Shown here piece after piece: positions 5,871 to 8,289 of a stretch of DNA of 8,289 bases (within the stretch, counting starts at the first letter, position 1; every line of letters begins with the position of its first letter). The DNA lies in assembly GCA_001872985.1 (NCBI GenBank), contig MNYA01000358.1, forward strand, positions 1 through 8,289, given 5' to 3'. The notes under the pieces were generated by a model. That model worked only from the letters and a program-made list of their open reading frames with translations, had not been told where the DNA came from and did no database searches. Both the position numbers and the translations under genes were made by a program. The DNA comes from a bacterium CG2_30_54_10. Lineage in GTDB: Bacteria; Muiribacteriota; Ozemobacteria; Ozemobacterales; Ozemobacteraceae.

Positions 5871-6737
5871 TTAAAGTAATTTCTTTATGAGGTCAGCGAC
5901 TTCGCTGGGGATCTCAGCGACTTTGATGTGGGCATCTTCGAGAGCCTTGATCTTTGCCGCAGCAGTTCCTTTCCCTGATGAAATGATCGCGCCCGCATGG
6001 CCCATCCGCTTTTCGGCTGGGGCTGTTTTCCCTGCGATGAAGGAAACGACTGGTTTCTTGAACTCCTTGGCAATATACTCGGCCGCCTTCTCCTCCTCGC
6101 ACCCGCCGATCTCCCCGATCATGACCACGCCGTCGGTGTCAGGGTCGTCTTTGAAGAGCTTCAAAATGTCGACGAAAGTGCTTCCCTGAACCGGGTCTCC
6201 GCCAATGCCTATGCAGGTCGATTGGCCGATTCCGGACTCGGACAAAGCCTGAACCACTTCGTAAGTAAGGGTCCCGCTGCGAGAGATCACGCCCACGTTG
6301 CCCTTTCTGTGGATATGGCCGGGCATGATTCCGAGTTTGCACTCTCCAACGGTGATCAGGCCGGGGCAATTGGGCCCGATGATCCGGACATCACGGTTCC
6401 GGGAATATTCTTTGATTTTCAGCATATCGAGCACCGGAAGTCCTTCGGTAATGATGACGATCAACTTGATCCCGGCGTAGAGCGAGTCCATGGCGGCATC
6501 GTAAGCGTAAGCCGCCGGAACGAAAATGATTGAGGTGTCGGGGGAATGCTTCTTTACAGCCTCTGTCAGCGAAGTGTAAGCGGGAACACCCTCAACCTTG
6601 TCCGTCTTAAAAGCAGGGTCGACCCCGGCAACGATGTTGGTTCCGTATTCGAGCATCCCGCGCATGTGGAACTGGCCTTCGATCCCGGCGGCGCCCTGAA
6701 CGACGATTCTCGATTTCTTGTTTACAAGGATTGCCAT
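5871..6737 (-). CDS. sucD: Succinyl-CoA synthetase (ADP/GDP-forming), alpha subunit
   Basis: The alpha subunit binds CoA and carries the phosphohistidine of succinate-CoA ligase, which couples succinyl-CoA hydrolysis to ATP or GTP formation, reversibly. It has 288 residues, matching E. coli SucD (289). Landmarks are the CoA-binding loop [11 protein letters not shown] (14-24), [10 protein letters not shown] (96-105), GPNCPG (121-126), SRSGTLTYE (152-160), [10 protein letters not shown] (173-182), MIGEIGG (206-212) and active-site His247 in MGHAGAI. Two loops in the N-terminal CoA domain depart from the usual form: GAAG replaces GxTG, and [10 protein letters not shown] (38-47) stands where E. 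coli has GVTPGKGG. AAGGAG (6747-6752) overlaps the sucC stop, nine bases before the ATG at 6737. Malate-CoA ligase alpha (MtkB) is a homologue; the kor neighbourhood favours succinate. Confidence 0.94.
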   Translation of the reverse strand: MAILVNKKSRIVVQGAAGIEGQFHMRGMLEYGTNIVAGVDPAFKTDKVEGVPAYTSLTEAVKKHSPDTSIIFVPAAYAYDAAMDSLYAGIKLIVIITEGLPVLDMLKIKEYSRNRDVRIIGPNCPGLITVGECKLGIMPGHIHRKGNVGVISRSGTLTYEVVQALSESGIGQSTCIGIGGDPVQGSTFVDILKLFKDDPDTDGVVMIGEIGGCEEEKAAEYIAKEFKKPVVSFIAGKTAPAEKRMGHAGAIISSGKGTAAAKIKALEDAHIKVAEIPSEVADLIKKLL

Positions 6738-6750
6738 TTTTTATCTCTCC

Positions 6751-7899
6751 TTACTTTCCGGCCTTCTTGGCGGCGGCAACGACTTCCTTCGCGGCGGTGG
6801 CCATGGTGGAAAAGGCGCTCATATCGGCCGCCTTTAGCATTTCGTAGGCTTTCTTGTCGTTCGTCCCAAGAAGCCTGATGACCACAGGCTTTGTGATGTG
6901 CAACGCTTTTTTGGCCGCGATGATTCCCTCCGCGACCAGGTCGCACCGGACGATTCCGCCGAAAATATTGATGAACACAGCCTTGACATTGGGATCTTTG
7001 AGGATGATACCAATGGCCGCAGTGACCTCCTGGGCCTTCGCTCCGCCGCCGATGTCGAGGAAGTTGGCCGGATCTCCACCGAAATATTTGATTACATCCA
7101 TGGTTGCCATGGCAAGCCCCGCCCCATTAACCATGCAACCGATATTTCCGTTGAGCTTCACGTAGTTCAGATTTTTTTCACGTGCCTCGCGTTCGTAGGG
7201 GTCGTCTTCATCAGGAAGTTTGTACTCGGCGATATCCTTGTGCCGGAAAAGGGCGTTGTCGTCAAAAACCACTTTGGAGTCGCAGGCAAGACATTTTCCT
7301 TGCTTGGAAACGACGAGCGGGTTGATTTCAACGAGCGATGCTTCTTTTTCGATGAACAATTTGTAGAGGTTGCTCGCCATGCCGGCGATCTCCTTGAATG
7401 TTCCAGGGGGAAATCCTTTGAGATAGGGAATCATCTCACGCAGTTGGAAGCTTTGAAGGCCGGGAAAATACTCTAACTTTTGGAAAAGCAACTTTTCGGG
7501 CTCTTTCGCTGCGATTTCCTCGATGTCCATACCGCCGCAAGGGGAGAAGATCATCTTAAAGCATTTGTTGTCGCGGTCAAGAACGAAGCTCAGGTAAAGC
7601 TCCTTGTCGATATCAATGGGCTCCTCGATCAGAAGGCGGTTGACTGGAAAACCCTTGATTTTCATCGAAAAGATATCGTGGGCCTTTTCTTTCGCCTCTT
7701 TCGGATTTGAGGCGATCTTGATCCCGCCTGCTTTGCCGCGCCCGCCTACGAAAACTTGCGCTTTCAAAACTACTTTCGAGCCGGGAAGCTGCTTAAGCGC
7801 CTCGTCAACCTGGCTCTCGTTCGAGATTGTTACGCCCTTCGGGACGGGAAGGCCGAACTTCCTGAAAAGGTCTTTACCCTGAAATTCGAGAAGTTTCAT
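6751..7899 (-). CDS. sucC: Succinyl-CoA synthetase (ADP/GDP-forming), beta subunit
   Basis: The ATP-grasp beta subunit binds nucleotide and succinate and partners with SucD. With the ATG at 7899 it is 382 residues, close to E. coli SucC (388). The N-terminal ATP-grasp fold shows VGGRGKAGG (51-59), KELYLSFVLDR (99-109) and VEINPLV (190-196). The C-terminal ligase domain shows GNIGCMVNGAGLAM (251-264), FLDIGGGA (280-287) and INIFGGIVRCD (310-320). One oddity is SPCGGMDIEE (119-128), where the family usually has Glu-Gly-Gly, so Cys replaces Glu. Nucleotide preference (ATP or GTP) cannot be read here. An in-frame GTG lies directly upstream (7900-7902). AAAGGA (7907-7912) is 7 nt from the ATG but only 4 from the GTG, so the ATG is chosen. 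It is the first gene of the operon, behind a long leader with a promoter near 8250. Confidence 0.95.
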   Translation of the reverse strand: MKLLEFQGKDLFRKFGLPVPKGVTISNESQVDEALKQLPGSKVVLKAQVFVGGRGKAGGIKIASNPKEAKEKAHDIFSMKIKGFPVNRLLIEEPIDIDKELYLSFVLDRDNKCFKMIFSPCGGMDIEEIAAKEPEKLLFQKLEYFPGLQSFQLREMIPYLKGFPPGTFKEIAGMASNLYKLFIEKEASLVEINPLVVSKQGKCLACDSKVVFDDNALFRHKDIAEYKLPDEDDPYEREAREKNLNYVKLNGNIGCMVNGAGLAMATMDVIKYFGGDPANFLDIGGGAKAQEVTAAIGIILKDPNVKAVFINIFGGIVRCDLVAEGIIAAKKALHITKPVVIRLLGTNDKKAYEMLKAADMSAFSTMATAAKEVVAAAKKAGK

Positions 7900-7906
7900 C
7901 ACGGAA

Positions 7907-7912
7907 TCCTTT
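7907..7912 (-). promoter_or_regulatory. Ribosome-binding site deciding the sucC start
   Basis: AAAGGA on the minus strand lies 7 nt before the ATG at 7899 and 4 nt before the adjacent in-frame GTG at 7902. The spacing supports the ATG. A small dyad (7913-7930) abuts the site. Confidence 0.55.
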
Positions 7913-7960
7913 CAATGAATAATTTCATTGCCACAGCGGTTGGGAGGGAATTCCCAAACC
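7913..7960 (-). promoter_or_regulatory. Two short dyads in the sucC leader
   Basis: CAATGAA (7913-7919) and TTCATTG (7924-7930) form a perfect 7-bp inverted repeat around a 4-nt loop, directly next to the sucC ribosome-binding site. Just upstream, GGTTGGGA (7938-7945) and TCCCAAACC (7952-7960) pair as 8 bp with one bulged base, around the palindrome GGGAATTCCC (7946-7955). These could be RNA hairpins affecting translation or a DNA operator. No known regulator or riboswitch motif is recognised. Confidence 0.3.
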
Positions 7961-8006
7961 GGCTTTTCTTTCATTGGTAACGGCGAATCGATGACTGATG
8001 GAGTTT

Positions 8007-8077
8007 GTCATTGCGAGGAGGCAGCGCCGACGAAGCAATCTGGTTCAGCGGGATTGCTTCGCTCCGCTCGCAATAAC
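8007..8077. repeat. Palindromic intergenic repeat, copy 3
   Basis: The outer arms are GTCATTGCGAG (8007-8017) and CTCGCAATAAC (8067-8077), complementary at 10 of 11 positions. The inner arms are GAAGCAATC (8032-8040) and GATTGCTTC (8052-8060), perfect. This 71-bp copy lies between the putative operon promoter and sucC, so it would form a hairpin in the 5' leader. Together with its left flank (7983-8006) it is nearly the same sequence as copy 2. Confidence 0.85.
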
Positions 8078-8236
8078 ATGAACCTATCAGCCAGGATTCC
8101 ACACCACCCTTTCCTTGAGCTTGAAAACTTTTTCTTTGAGGGAACTCTAAGGGGTATTGTCTTCGTTCAAGTCTGTCCAGGGCCATTACCGCAGCCAACA
8201 TCCCTTTGAAAACCCGGGTGATCAAGCAGCCAAGTG
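8078..8236. other. Upstream leader with no recognisable gene
   Basis: I see no gene or riboswitch motif in this stretch. A minus-strand open frame (8252 to 7971) runs from the putative promoter through repeat copy 3. It has no plausible ribosome-binding site and its C-terminal half is repeat-derived, so it is not called. If the promoter at 8237-8265 is used, this would be the first half of a roughly 330-nt 5' untranslated region. Confidence 0.5.
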
Positions 8237-8265
8237 ATACTACAACACCCAAGTCAAGGTGTCAA
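8237..8265 (-). promoter_or_regulatory. Candidate sigma70-type promoter of the sucC-to-fumarase operon
   Basis: On the minus strand there is a perfect -35 TTGACA (8265 to 8260), a 17-bp spacer (8259 to 8243) and a -10-like TAGTAT (8242 to 8237), matching TATAAT at four of six positions. It points toward sucC. Transcription would start near 8230, about 330 nt before the sucC start. The spacer and -35 carry a dyad, ACACC/GGTGT around TTGACTTG, which could be an operator. The sequence fit is good, but the distance to sucC and the unknown sigma-factor preference of the host limit confidence. Confidence 0.45.
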
Positions 8266-8289
8266 GAATTAACTCCCAAAATTAGGGGG

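Noticed and set aside
5997..6533. 178-residue plus-strand open frame opposite sucD
   Set aside because: The opposite strand encodes an unambiguous SucD with all its motifs; the plus-strand frame has no recognisable domain or ribosome-binding site.
97..8077. CRISPR array interpretation of the three repeats
   Set aside because: The copies are kilobases apart, differ in sequence, have no regular spacers, and no cas gene is present.
7971..8252. 93-residue minus-strand open frame in the sucC leader
   Set aside because: It starts within the candidate promoter, has no ribosome-binding site, and its C-terminal half is translation of repeat copy 3.

Overview
The window is a bacterial chromosome segment of roughly even base composition by eye. 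It is dominated by one long minus-strand gene train encoding enzymes of the central (TCA) carbon cycle. Read in transcription order, from high to low coordinates, the genes are sucC, sucD, korD, korA, korB, korC, fumarase alpha, fumarase beta and mdh. The two dicarboxylate steps use oxygen-sensitive iron-sulfur enzymes: a four-subunit, ferredoxin-linked 2-oxoglutarate oxidoreductase instead of the lipoate dehydrogenase complex, and a two-subunit class I [4Fe-4S] fumarase instead of FumC. This points to an anaerobe or microaerophile, for example a Desulfobacterota/Nitrospirota-like or candidate-phylum bacterium. I cannot fix the taxon from this sequence alone.

Layout. 1-36 looks like the last codons of a convergent plus-strand gene. 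37-331 is non-coding and holds a stem-loop after that gene, a 71-bp palindromic repeat, short 'gactgaa' repeats and a long compound hairpin just past the mdh stop. 332-1309 is mdh. 1310-1643 is a spacer containing a second copy of the repeat. 1644-7899 is a tightly packed run of eight genes with gaps of 34 nt or less, including one overlap and several stop/start junctions where translational coupling is likely. 7900-8289 is the leader. It contains short dyads just before sucC, a third repeat copy, and near the window edge a good sigma70-type promoter facing the operon.

How the genes work together. KorDABC interconverts 2-oxoglutarate and succinyl-CoA using ferredoxin electrons. SucCD interconverts succinyl-CoA and succinate with substrate-level phosphorylation. 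The fumarase pair interconverts fumarate and malate, and Mdh interconverts malate and oxaloacetate. Only the succinate/fumarate step (a fumarate reductase or succinate dehydrogenase) is missing between the two halves. All the enzymes are reversible, so the module could run oxidatively, as a reductive branch, or in a full reductive TCA cycle. Nothing here decides between these: no citrate lyase, citrate synthase or fumarate reductase gene is present.

I see no mobile-element protein, CRISPR array, RNA gene or defence system. The coding part is conventional metabolism. The parts least explained are intergenic: a three-copy palindromic repeat family, two copies of which share extra flanking sequence, and the hairpins at both ends of the operon.
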